DNA from: Chloroflexota bacterium
Lineage (GTDB): Bacteria; Chloroflexota; Anaerolineae; Aggregatilineales; J027
Reading direction: 5' to 3'
Assembly: GCA_016234595.1 (NCBI GenBank)
Contig: JACRBG010000046.1
Location: 1-64,000 of the forward strand
Length of the DNA: 64,000 bases
In this document: in pieces, positions 53,120 to 61,607 of the stretch
Layout of the letters: each line of letters opens with the position of its first letter
How positions within the stretch are numbered: position 1 is the first letter of the stretch
Notes under the pieces: model-generated
Database searches by the model: none
Seen by the model: only the letters and a program-made list of their open reading frames with translations
Told to the model about the DNA's origin: nothing
Translations under genes and position numbers: made by a program

Positions 53120-55435
53120 ATGCCCAGTAAAGAATGGCGTTATGCCAGCAATTTCACCCTTGCTCCTTCGCTAACCTCCCAATGGGAACTGCCCGGTGGC
53201 CCATTACCCCCTGAATTGATGCACCTATTGGTTGAGCGCGGCATTCGGAATGAGGATACGGCCACAGCGTTCCTATCGCCGGAACATTATGCCCCTGCCA
53301 TGCCGTCAGAATTGCCCTATTTGGATAAGGCTGTGGAATACCTTAAAAAATTAGTCAATCAGGGTAATAAGCGAGTTCTTGTTTGGGGTGATTTTGATGT
53401 GGACGGCCAGACAGCAACCACATTATGGGTTGAGGGTTTACGGCGGCTTGGATTAATGGTGGATTACCATATTCCGGCGCGTCAAATTGATTCACATGGG
53501 GTACAGTTATATCGTCTAAAACCCCTTATTGAAGCCATAAAACCTGATCTTCTGCTCATTTGCGATACGGGCTCGACGGCGAATGACGCGGTAGATTATG
53601 CTAATGCACAAGGTGTCAAAGTCATCATCATTGACCATCACGAACTATTACCTGATCTACCTAAAGCATATGCACTTGTCAATGTGCATCACTTAACCCG
53701 CGAAGATCATCCCCTGTATACCCTTTCTGGCGTTGGGGTCAGTTATCTCGTATTGAAAGCCCTCTATGATGCGTTAGGGCGTGGTGGCGAGGCCAGCCGA
53801 TTTTTAGACTTGGTGGCTCTTGGTTTGGTTGCGGATGTTGTACCTTTAGTGAGGGATACACGTTATCTGTTGCAATTAGGATTACGAGCGGCCCATCAAA
53901 CCCAGCGCGTGGGTCTATTGGCACTCTGTGAACAGTTACAACTTTTGCCCTCCACACTCAGTTCGACTGACATTGGCTTTCGGATCGCCCCACCCTTGAA
54001 TGCGTTGGGTCGATTGGATGATGCACACAAAGCAGTCGAATTGTTAACTACCACCGAGCGTGCGACCGCCCAAATTTTGGCGGCACAGGCCGATGGCTTT
54101 AACCGTCAACGCCGCAATTTGACCCGTCAAACGCTTGAGGCAGCCCAAGAACAAATCCAAGCTGACCCCTCGGTATTGGAATGGGAGGCCTTGGTACTCA
54201 GCAGCCCGAATTGGCATAGTGGGGTCATTGGGATTGTCGCCAGCCAACTAGCGGAGCAATATCATAAACCCGTCGCGTTGTTGGTCAGTTCCGAAGAGGG
54301 CATTGCGCGGGGATCGGTGCGAGGCGCCCCCGGCTATGCGGTTGGTGAGGCCCTTTCCAAAGTGGCCGATCTATTGGAAAACTATGGGGGTCATGAAGGG
54401 GCCGGGGGATTAGGTATCCAAGCCGAGCGTCTCCCTATGCTACGCCGCCGCTTATCCCAAGCCTTTACCACGACCAAAAAACCCGCCCCACCCCCCAGTT
54501 TATTGATTGAAGGTGAGCTTGGTTTAGAGCATCTGACCTTAGATTTCGGCTATCAGTTGCAGCGATTGGCGCCCTTTGGAGAAGGCAACCCCATCCCTAT
54601 TTTCTGCTCACGGGATGTTGCCCTAGTCAGTGCGGCGAAGCTGGGAGCAGACGACCGACACCGCCGCCTGACAATTGAGAATCGGGCGGGGTATCGCCAG
54701 ACGGTCTTATGGTGGAACAGTGGCAACCTACCACTGCCCGAAGGTCGTTTTGATCTGGCATATACGCTGGATGTCACCACCTATAAAGGCGAACGTCAGT
54801 TGCAGGTGGTGCTAGAGGATTGGGTACAGATAGAAGCGCCCAATATTGCGCTCCACTTGCGACCGGAAATCATTGACTGCCGTGCCGAATCCGCCGCTGA
54901 GGTTTTATCACGTGTTCGGGCTGATGAACCAGACGTTCAGATTTGGGCCGAGGGGTTTCCTAAATCGAAGTCACCGGGGTTGCCACTCAGTGAATTGCTC
55001 CCTGCCGAGGCTTTAGTTCTCTTGACGGCTCCCCCCACTCCGGAACGATTGGCAGCGGTGATCGAACAAGTTCACCCGCGCCGGGTCTACTGGGTTGCGG
55101 CTCCCCCACCCCTTACTACCCTCACCGACTATCTGGATTTACTAGGTAAACTGGCTGAAGTAGTGATTACCCAGCAAAAAGGGCAAGCTTCGGTTACGCA
55201 ATTTGTCGAACGTCTTGGGCAATCCCCCACTGTGATTCGGCTGGGACTTGAATATCTGGCCTCAGCGGGATTATTATTCGGGGTTCAAATCGGCACACGC
55301 GGCAAGATAACCTTAACCGCCCAACCCTCCAGTGATAAATCTAATAATGTCTACCAGCGACTTGAAATCGCTTGGAGTGAATCAGTGGCTTACCGAAATT
55401 ATCTGCGACGGGTTGACCCGCAAAATCTGCTATGA
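53120..55435 (+). CDS. recJ: Single-stranded-DNA-specific exonuclease RecJ
   Basis: A 771-aa DHH-superfamily 5'-3' exonuclease used in repair and recombination. DHH-domain motifs: GDFDVDGQTA (Asp metal ligands), CDTGSTANDAV, IIDHHEL with D172-H173-H174, and VADVVPL. DHHA1 domain: RGSVRGAPG and GGHEGAGGLG. An OB-type region follows (about 460-590), then a C-terminal extension with a winged-helix-like end (TQFVERLGQSPTVIRLGLEYLASAGLL). Length exceeds E. coli RecJ because of that extension, as in some other bacteria. It is fourth in a tightly packed operon with AddB-like, AddA-like and nuclease genes, 3 bases after the nuclease. Confidence 0.95.
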   Translation: MPSKEWRYASNFTLAPSLTSQWELPGGPLPPELMHLLVERGIRNEDTATAFLSPEHYAPAMPSELPYLDKAVEYLKKLVNQGNKRVLVWGDFDVDGQTATTLWVEGLRRLGLMVDYHIPARQIDSHGVQLYRLKPLIEAIKPDLLLICDTGSTANDAVDYANAQGVKVIIIDHHELLPDLPKAYALVNVHHLTREDHPLYTLSGVGVSYLVLKALYDALGRGGEASRFLDLVALGLVADVVPLVRDTRYLLQLGLRAAHQTQRVGLLALCEQLQLLPSTLSSTDIGFRIAPPLNALGRLDDAHKAVELLTTTERATAQILAAQADGFNRQRRNLTRQTLEAAQEQIQADPSVLEWEALVLSSPNWHSGVIGIVASQLAEQYHKPVALLVSSEEGIARGSVRGAPGYAVGEALSKVADLLENYGGHEGAGGLGIQAERLPMLRRRLSQAFTTTKKPAPPPSLLIEGELGLEHLTLDFGYQLQRLAPFGEGNPIPIFCSRDVALVSAAKLGADDRHRRLTIENRAGYRQTVLWWNSGNLPLPEGRFDLAYTLDVTTYKGERQLQVVLEDWVQIEAPNIALHLRPEIIDCRAESAAEVLSRVRADEPDVQIWAEGFPKSKSPGLPLSELLPAEALVLLTAPPTPERLAAVIEQVHPRRVYWVAAPPPLTTLTDYLDLLGKLAEVVITQQKGQASVTQFVERLGQSPTVIRLGLEYLASAGLLFGVQIGTRGKITLTAQPSSDKSNNVYQRLEIAWSESVAYRNYLRRVDPQNLL

Positions 55436-55461
55436 ACTTGATACCCTTTGGGGTGAAGCAT

Positions 55462-56496
55462 ATGAAAAAGAAGATATTTTGCAGCCTGTGGCTGACTATA
55501 CTTGTACAATTGCTTCCTATTTACAGTAGGGCAGAGGTAAATGCTCAAGAATTTTCCCCTATGTCAACAATAAGTGTCTCAGCGCCTGTAGCAAATGTCA
55601 GATGGAGTCCGGAGTTTAGCTGGCTTGCAAGTAGTAATTACAATGATTCCTTGATTTCAATTTGGGATGTTGCGAACGGAGAGCTAGTAACAAGTTTGGG
55701 GATAAGCCATGAAAGCGAAGTTCAAGCTCTAGAATGGAGTCCGAACGGTGAATTTATCGCCAGCCTTTATGGGAACTACAGATTTCAAATTTGGCGCGTC
55801 AATGAACGATGGGGGAGTCTTTTAAACTTCAGACTCGACACTTTTCTGAAGCAGGATTTATACACATCTTATCTCACCTCTCTTGCATGGAGTCCAGATA
55901 GCCGTCGTATAGCATTGACGGTTGATTATCATCTTATCATTTGGGATCTTGCTTCTGGCTTTACATATAACTCTCAAAATGAGTTCTCAGCCGTAGAGGC
56001 AGCATGGAGTCCGGATGGTCGCGAAATTGCAATAATGCTTCCTGATGGGTCAACAAGAATCATTGATGGCAGTAGCTTCAAAATGCTGACCACACTTTCT
56101 CGTCCTGAAATTGTTCCGATCAGGATGGTTTATGATCCTACCGATAGGATTATCGCCTGGAGTTCAGATAGTACCAAGTTTGCCTATTTCGGGAATGATT
56201 TTGCGGCCAAAACCTCCACGATAGTTATCCTTAATATTTTGGACGCAAGTAGTTGGATACTTGCGAATTTTGCAGCGAATAATTTACGGGAAATTGCTTG
56301 GAGTCCAATAGATGCTTTCCTCGCCAGTGCTGGTACTAACTCCACCGTTCACGTTTGGGATACAAATACACGAGAAAATATAGCCATTTTTGAAGCACAT
56401 ACCGACATTGTTACTTCACTCGACTGGAGTCCAGACGGAAAGTATCTAGTAAGTTCAAGCCTAGACGGAACAATCAGAATTAGGAATATCGGATAA
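55462..56496 (+). CDS. Exported WD40-like seven-bladed propeller protein
   Basis: A 344-aa exported protein with a signal peptide (KKKIFCSLWLTILVQLLPIYS) and seven WD40-type repeats, each with a [AL]xWSPxxxxxAS...IWD or related pattern; the last reads LDWSPDGKYLVSSSLDGTIRIRNI. Seven repeats suit one closed propeller, probably a binding scaffold. ATG at 55462 follows GGGGTGA; an earlier in-frame ATG at 55432 overlaps the recJ stop but lacks a ribosome site. Codon use is more AT-rich than its neighbours, with frequent AGA and ATA, suggesting recent acquisition. Its closeness to recJ looks incidental. Confidence 0.85.
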   Translation: MKKKIFCSLWLTILVQLLPIYSRAEVNAQEFSPMSTISVSAPVANVRWSPEFSWLASSNYNDSLISIWDVANGELVTSLGISHESEVQALEWSPNGEFIASLYGNYRFQIWRVNERWGSLLNFRLDTFLKQDLYTSYLTSLAWSPDSRRIALTVDYHLIIWDLASGFTYNSQNEFSAVEAAWSPDGREIAIMLPDGSTRIIDGSSFKMLTTLSRPEIVPIRMVYDPTDRIIAWSSDSTKFAYFGNDFAAKTSTIVILNILDASSWILANFAANNLREIAWSPIDAFLASAGTNSTVHVWDTNTRENIAIFEAHTDIVTSLDWSPDGKYLVSSSLDGTIRIRNIG

Positions 56497-56526
56497 TCTG
56501 CCTCAGAGAGTTGTAGGTTTTTTTAT

Positions 56527-57138
56527 ATGGCGACTTATTCCATTCCCAAAGAGCGGATACGCATTGAATACCTCGTCGCCAATTCGCGTTTTTATGGCAC
56601 GATTGGGCGGGCGGATACGGTTGACCAAGCCAAAGCCTTTATTCAGACTGTTCGGGATGAAATGTCTAACGCAACCCACCATGTCTATGCCTTCAAAGTT
56701 GGCTATGGCGGAAGCGTGATCGAAGGCATGAGTGATGACGGCGAACCTTCCGGTACGGCTGGCCCACCCGCGCTGGCCGTTATCCGTGGTGCAAATATTG
56801 GGGATGTTGTACTGGTGATCACACGCTATTTCGGTGGTACCAAATTAGGTACAGGCGGTCTAGTTCATGCCTATGGGCAAACCGCCCGTGAGGCAATCGC
56901 CGCATTGCCTACTGAACTGAAAATCAAGCGCCGCACCCTTGGCATCGAAATCCCCTACCCTCTCTATGAACGGGTCAAGATTTTGGTGAGTCATTATGAC
57001 TGTCAGATTGAATCGGAAGATTTTGGCGCAGAAATCTTGTTGGTGTTACACATTGCGGAGGACGATTTGGCCCCGTTTAGTGATGCCTTGCGTGAGCTTT
57101 CAGCAGGCCGACTTCAGCCGATGTTACTTGACGAATAG
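56527..57138 (+). CDS. YigZ/IMPACT family protein (UPF0029)
   Basis: A 203-aa cytosolic protein with the family signature FYGTIGRADTVDQAKAFIQTVRDEMSNATHHVYAFKVG, then GMSDDGEPSGTAGPPALAVI and ITRYFGGTKLGTGGLVHAYG. An N-terminal UPF0029 domain is followed by a C-terminal ferredoxin-like DUF1949-type domain. Eukaryotic IMPACT proteins affect translation control; the bacterial role is uncertain. No clear ribosome site is visible before the ATG. Complete length. Not obviously linked to its neighbours. Confidence 0.93.
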   Translation: MATYSIPKERIRIEYLVANSRFYGTIGRADTVDQAKAFIQTVRDEMSNATHHVYAFKVGYGGSVIEGMSDDGEPSGTAGPPALAVIRGANIGDVVLVITRYFGGTKLGTGGLVHAYGQTAREAIAALPTELKIKRRTLGIEIPYPLYERVKILVSHYDCQIESEDFGAEILLVLHIAEDDLAPFSDALRELSAGRLQPMLLDE

Positions 57139-57252
57139 GTTGATTAGGTGCGCACTAGATTTCTTATATTCTTCCTACTCTACTCATAAATTCCTCCTAC
57201 AGTCTCGCGCTATCCTAAAAATATAAAACACTATCTTTCTCGGAGGTACTGT

Positions 57253-57705
57253 ATGAACAAAATAGCTCGTTGGAATCCTATGCGTGAGATGGTGGCCATG
57301 CAAAGTGCGCTCGACCGAATGTTTGATGAAACGTGGCGTCCCTTGGAAGGCCGTCTGAGCGACTTTGGGTTGGCGGTAGATGTGGACGAAAACGATCAGC
57401 ACTATATCGTGAAAACCGACCTACCCGGTGTACAAGCCGACCACATCAATGTTCGGATGGATGGCGATTATTTGATGATTGAAGCCGAAATCCCTGAGCA
57501 GGTTGAGGAGAAGAAAGAAGGGCGGACGCTGGTTAAAGAACGGCGCTATGGAAAATTCAGCCGTCGTATCCAGATTCCGCAACCCATCAAGGTTGATGAG
57601 GTTGAAGCCAACTTTGACAATGGGGTATTGACCCTGACCTTACCAAAATCGCCGGAAGTCCAACCCCGCCAGATTAGCATTAAAGCCGGCAACGGCAAGA
57701 AGTAA
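57253..57705 (+). CDS. Hsp20-family small heat-shock protein
   Basis: A 150-aa alpha-crystallin-type chaperone that holds unfolded proteins in soluble form without ATP. The N-terminal arm (WNPMREMVAMQSALDRMFDE) is typical of bacterial class A Hsp20; the alpha-crystallin domain runs about 40-135 (YIVKTDLPGVQADHINVRMDGDYLMIEAE... GKFSRRIQIPQPIKVDEVEANFDNGVLTLTLPKS). The C-terminal IxI-like motif (RQISIKA) is present. CGGAGG precedes the ATG. No CIRCE or other heat-shock operator was recognised upstream. Followed by a strong terminator. Confidence 0.95.
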   Translation: MNKIARWNPMREMVAMQSALDRMFDETWRPLEGRLSDFGLAVDVDENDQHYIVKTDLPGVQADHINVRMDGDYLMIEAEIPEQVEEKKEGRTLVKERRYGKFSRRIQIPQPIKVDEVEANFDNGVLTLTLPKSPEVQPRQISIKAGNGKK

Positions 57706-57721
57706 AACCTGACCATCTTGG

Positions 57722-57768
57722 AGAGGCGGAGCGTTACAAAAGAATGACATCATCTCTCCGCCTCTTTT
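57722..57768. terminator. Rho-independent terminator after hsp20
   Basis: AGAGGCGGAG (57722-57731) and CTCCGCCTCT (57756-57765) form a perfect 10-bp GC-rich stem with a 24-base loop, followed by TTTT on the plus strand. The convergent glycosyltransferase gene stops at 57775. Confidence 0.82.
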
Positions 57769-57774
57769 CATTGT

Positions 57775-59100
57775 CTACAACCGCGCCACATCTTCCACTC
57801 GTATGGTGACGGACACCTCTTCAGTCCGACAAATGGGTCTTCGGCGTTCAGCCAATAAGCCCACCAGACGCGCTGCGGTCAATGGGCCGTCACAACCTTG
57901 ATAACTGGCCTGAATTCGATGGGCGGCGGCTCGATAGGATGGTTCGTTTAAAATCGCTTCAATAGCATGACGCAATCGGCGGGGTGTCGCTTCACGGGGG
58001 CGCATCCGAATGCCTGCCCCACTCGCTTTGACCCGCCCAGCCGATTCGGGTTGATCGGCACTGTTGGGGATAACTATCAGTGGTAGGCCACGTAACAAAG
58101 TCTCGGTGACTGTATTGTTGCCGCCATGACTGACTACCGCCTGCACTTTTCCTAGCAGAGCAAGTTGAGGTACAAAATTCCGCACGAGCACATTCGGCGG
58201 GGCATCGGCATATTTTTGGACATCCCCCTCCCACCCAATTGCCATGACCATTTTCCAATCGGCGGCGCGGGCAGCCTCAAGCGCGTTACGGAAAATATCC
58301 TTTCCATCAACGATCGTGCCCATTGAGACATATACGGTGGGTCGCCCATCGTCTAACCACGCCCAATCAAAGTCATCATGCACTTCGCCACGTTCGCTGG
58401 TGGTCACCGGCCCGATATACATCATCTGCGGGGGGACGGCGCGGCGCGGGTATTCATAAACATCGGTTGTCGGGATGAGGGCGAGATATGGCGAGTGGGC
58501 CAACATCGCCCCATGCACCAGAGGCAATCCATAATGCTTTCGGACACGGTTTACAATCCGATCATAACGCGCCAAAACTGCTTTCATGCCCAAACCATAA
58601 AAGGGCCATAACCAGCGCCGCACATCATTTTCAGGATACCAATCTATCCCCATTCCATAGGGTGGGGCATCTGGTGACACTAAGGTATTCACGATGGCAC
58701 AGTAGCTGGCATAGGGGAGACGACAGACCTCCGCCGCAATCGGCCCCGCATATAAATTCAAATCTGTGAGCAGAATATCTGGTTGAAATGTTTCAATATG
58801 CTTGACTAATGCAGCGACTAGCTCGGCAAGGTGCATAAAAAAATAGGATTGAGGTGGGTGGCGTTTGACCTGTGACAACCATCCCGCTGGTCTACGCAAA
58901 TACTCCAAGGCCTGTGCAATGGCCCCCTCTGGGTAAGGCATTATAAGGGGCGTAAGTCCGGCCCGCTGCAATTGGGGGTGGTAGGAGACATCGGTCGCAA
59001 TTTGAATTTGATGCCCTTCCCGCTGAAGTGCCTGTGCAATCGCTATCATTGGATTGACATGTCCAGAGGCGGGGAGAACGCTTAATAATATTTTCGCCAT
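57775..59100 (-). CDS. GT1-family glycosyltransferase (MGT/UGT type)
   Basis: A 441-aa GT-B enzyme transferring a nucleotide-activated sugar to a lipid or small hydrophobic acceptor. The N-terminal Rossmann fold opens with LLSVLPASGHVNPMIAIAQAL (conserved catalytic-type His in ASGHVNP). The C-terminal donor-binding fold has TVYVSMGTI, VRNFVPQLALLGKVQAVVSHGGNNTVTETLLRGLPLIVIPNSADQPESAGRV, the UDPGT-like signature. Length is typical of macrolide or sterol glycosyltransferases. It shares an intergenic promoter region with the divergent kinase gene, and its stop lies beside the hsp20 terminator. Substrate unknown. Confidence 0.93.
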   Translation of the reverse strand: MAKILLSVLPASGHVNPMIAIAQALQREGHQIQIATDVSYHPQLQRAGLTPLIMPYPEGAIAQALEYLRRPAGWLSQVKRHPPQSYFFMHLAELVAALVKHIETFQPDILLTDLNLYAGPIAAEVCRLPYASYCAIVNTLVSPDAPPYGMGIDWYPENDVRRWLWPFYGLGMKAVLARYDRIVNRVRKHYGLPLVHGAMLAHSPYLALIPTTDVYEYPRRAVPPQMMYIGPVTTSERGEVHDDFDWAWLDDGRPTVYVSMGTIVDGKDIFRNALEAARAADWKMVMAIGWEGDVQKYADAPPNVLVRNFVPQLALLGKVQAVVSHGGNNTVTETLLRGLPLIVIPNSADQPESAGRVKASGAGIRMRPREATPRRLRHAIEAILNEPSYRAAAHRIQASYQGCDGPLTAARLVGLLAERRRPICRTEEVSVTIRVEDVARL

Positions 59101-59177
59101 TCGTTACTCTTTCAATTGACAGCTATCATGACCCGCAATACACTCTGATGGGACAAACGCCGGAGGATACGAAACGC

Positions 59178-61484
59178 ATGTCGGACGAGTTACTGGGTCA
59201 AACAATTGCCAGCCATTATCGCTTTGATGCCCATATGGGGGAAGGGACTTTTGCTAGGGTCTATCGTGTTCACGATACCCGTCGTAGTGTTGACTTAGCC
59301 GCAAAAGTTTTACGACCTGAAATTGCGCATGATCCCCATCTTGTCAAACGGTTTCGGCGGGAAGGTGAGGTGTTATCGCGACTTCAGCATCCCAACATTG
59401 TCCGTTATTATGACCTAGTAGAAGCAGATGGGCTTGTTTTTATCCTGATGGATTATGTTCCCGGTGAGACCTTACAAACCACACTATATAATCTAGGTCG
59501 TCCGCTTACCCCCTACGAATCTCTGGAGTTTTTGAAACCTTTAACCGCAGGTCTCAATTTTGCCCATAACGAGAATGTCATTCACCGTGATTTAAAACCC
59601 GCCAATATTCTGCTCCATCGTAATGGATCATTATTTGTGACCGATTTTGGCATTGCCCGTTTGTTAGATGATCCCGGGATGTTATCTACGCTCGGTTTAG
59701 CCATGGGGACACCCATCTACATGGCCCCTGAGCAAATACTAGATGACGGTATCACGCCTGCAACTGATATATATTCACTAGGAGTGATTCTCTATCAAAT
59801 GTTGACAGGCTTGGTTCCATTTGGGGGTCAACACCCAGCAGCACAAGGGGCTACAGTCTCGGAAAAGATTACTTATGAGCATCTCTATATTGCCCCTGCC
59901 CCAATGCGCCGACATGAAGCGCGTATTCCCGATGCCGTTGATGAAGTCGTGTTGCAATGTCTTGCCAAAAAACCGAGCAGTCGTCCAAAATCAGCCCGAA
60001 CGGTTTATGAAGCAATGGCTGAAGCCTTGGGAGCACCACCACTAGAAACCGATAGTATTGTTTCCGCCTCATCCCTACCACAAGAGATACGGCTACCGGA
60101 AGTATCCCAATTTGTAAAACCACCGGATATGGAAGAACCTCATAACACCGATACCGATGATACCGAACCTGTTATAGCTGTCTTAGATATATCCCAGCCT
60201 ATTCTTGAGAAAACCTCACTCAGTCTACCATCCGAAAAATCTACCACTCATTCTCATCGCCCATCTAATCAAGAAGTGACTGTCATTGCTACCCCAAAAC
60301 TTGGTTTCGACACCTATATTGCTTCTCCACGCCCCGCCAATAGCCCCACTTTGCCGTCATTCACGCCACCGACAACCCCCAACACACAATTTACCACGCC
60401 TGCGCCCATTGAAAACCGCACCCCTAAAAATTCACCCAATTATTGGATGTGGGGAGTCGTCACAGGAGCATTAATCCTGTTTTCGTGTGCAGCCCTAGCG
60501 ATTTATATTATGGGTCCTTTCGGTGACGGGGATGTTGTGGAAGAAAACACAGAAACCGAAGAAGCCTTTCCATCTGTTACGCCTATGCCCATCACCCCCG
60601 GCACGGATGCACCCAATACACCCAATAGCGGAATCGTCCCGCCAACTATCAGTGTAGATAAAAGCGATCAAAAAATCGCCTTTGCCTCGCGTCGTTCGGG
60701 TAATTTGGACATCTATACGATTAATCCTGATGGGTCAGGTGTGCAGCAAATCACCCAAAATGCCGACTTGCAAGAGACTGGCCCAGCATGGTCACCTGAC
60801 GGAACAAAAATCGCCTTTTATGCTTATGAGGGTGCATCGGGAAATGGCGATATTTACGTCATGGATGCGGACGGTAGCGATATTATTAACCTTACCAATA
60901 GCCCAGCAGATGATGACCGCTATGTGACATGGTCACCCGATGGAACACGATTGGCCTTTCATAGTAACCGCCCCGGTGAGGTAGATGGGAGTCGGGATTT
61001 TGAGATTTATATCTATTCATTTACCGATGAAAAAACGACGCAAATTACGTTTAACGATACGTTCGATTTGGGGCCGGATTGGTCACCCGATGGTTCATTC
61101 ATTGCGTTTCATCGTCTAGAGCGAAATAAGTATCGAATTTACGCGATTCGGCCTGATGGTACAGGGGGGCGTTTATTGTCGCCGGATGATTTGAACGATG
61201 CCTACTTCCCCACTTGGTCACCGGATGGTCACTCGATTGCATTTCATGTGGATGAGGGGTCATTTTTTCAAATCTACTTGATGGATGCGGATGGCTCAAA
61301 TGTCCGCCCGTTGATGGAAGCTATTTTCGATGATCAGTTCCCAGACTGGTCGCCGGATGGCTTGGAGATCGTTTTTCAACGAGATCAACAGGGTCTAGTT
61401 GGGGTTTATGTATTTCGTCTTGATGACCTATCTGTGAGAAGTGTGATGAATTCTTTGGGTGATTTTCTGCCGGATTGGCATTAG
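59178..61484 (+). CDS. Transmembrane Ser/Thr protein kinase with external TolB-like propeller
   Basis: A 768-aa receptor-like Hanks-type kinase. Kinase domain about 1-265: glycine loop GEGTFARVY, ATP-anchoring Lys43 (AAKVL), catalytic HRDLKPAN (D138), DFG (D156) and an activation segment ending GTPIYMAPEQ. A Pro/Thr-rich linker (about 270-420) leads to a single membrane helix (about 422-445). The outside part has six PD40/TolB-type blades (WSPDGTKIAFYA and similar) forming a complete propeller. This suggests an external ligand or wall signal read by the propeller. ATG 59178 was chosen for GGAGG upstream (11-base spacing); an ATG at 59148 is the alternative. Confidence 0.92.
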   Translation: MSDELLGQTIASHYRFDAHMGEGTFARVYRVHDTRRSVDLAAKVLRPEIAHDPHLVKRFRREGEVLSRLQHPNIVRYYDLVEADGLVFILMDYVPGETLQTTLYNLGRPLTPYESLEFLKPLTAGLNFAHNENVIHRDLKPANILLHRNGSLFVTDFGIARLLDDPGMLSTLGLAMGTPIYMAPEQILDDGITPATDIYSLGVILYQMLTGLVPFGGQHPAAQGATVSEKITYEHLYIAPAPMRRHEARIPDAVDEVVLQCLAKKPSSRPKSARTVYEAMAEALGAPPLETDSIVSASSLPQEIRLPEVSQFVKPPDMEEPHNTDTDDTEPVIAVLDISQPILEKTSLSLPSEKSTTHSHRPSNQEVTVIATPKLGFDTYIASPRPANSPTLPSFTPPTTPNTQFTTPAPIENRTPKNSPNYWMWGVVTGALILFSCAALAIYIMGPFGDGDVVEENTETEEAFPSVTPMPITPGTDAPNTPNSGIVPPTISVDKSDQKIAFASRRSGNLDIYTINPDGSGVQQITQNADLQETGPAWSPDGTKIAFYAYEGASGNGDIYVMDADGSDIINLTNSPADDDRYVTWSPDGTRLAFHSNRPGEVDGSRDFEIYIYSFTDEKTTQITFNDTFDLGPDWSPDGSFIAFHRLERNKYRIYAIRPDGTGGRLLSPDDLNDAYFPTWSPDGHSIAFHVDEGSFFQIYLMDADGSNVRPLMEAIFDDQFPDWSPDGLEIVFQRDQQGLVGVYVFRLDDLSVRSVMNSLGDFLPDWH

Positions 61485-61557
61485 GAGAATCTGATATACG
61501 ATTCATTTCATTTTCTGTTATGACTATACGCGGTTATGGTTGATCTAAGCAAATAAA

Positions 61558-61583
61558 AAGAGCAGGGGGTTAAGCCTGCTCTT
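61558..61583. terminator. Rho-independent terminator of the LCP gene
   Basis: AAGAGCAGG (61558-61566) and CCTGCTCTT (61575-61583) make a perfect 9-bp stem with an 8-base loop. On the minus strand it is followed by TTTTATTT, fitting the LCP gene; the plus-strand kinase may share it. Confidence 0.85.
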
Positions 61584-61607
61584 CAAAATTTCTAGCACCA
61601 AATGGCT

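Noticed and set aside
57139-57252. CIRCE or other heat-shock operator before hsp20
   Set aside because: No TTAGCACTC-type inverted repeat is present; only AT-rich sequence is seen.
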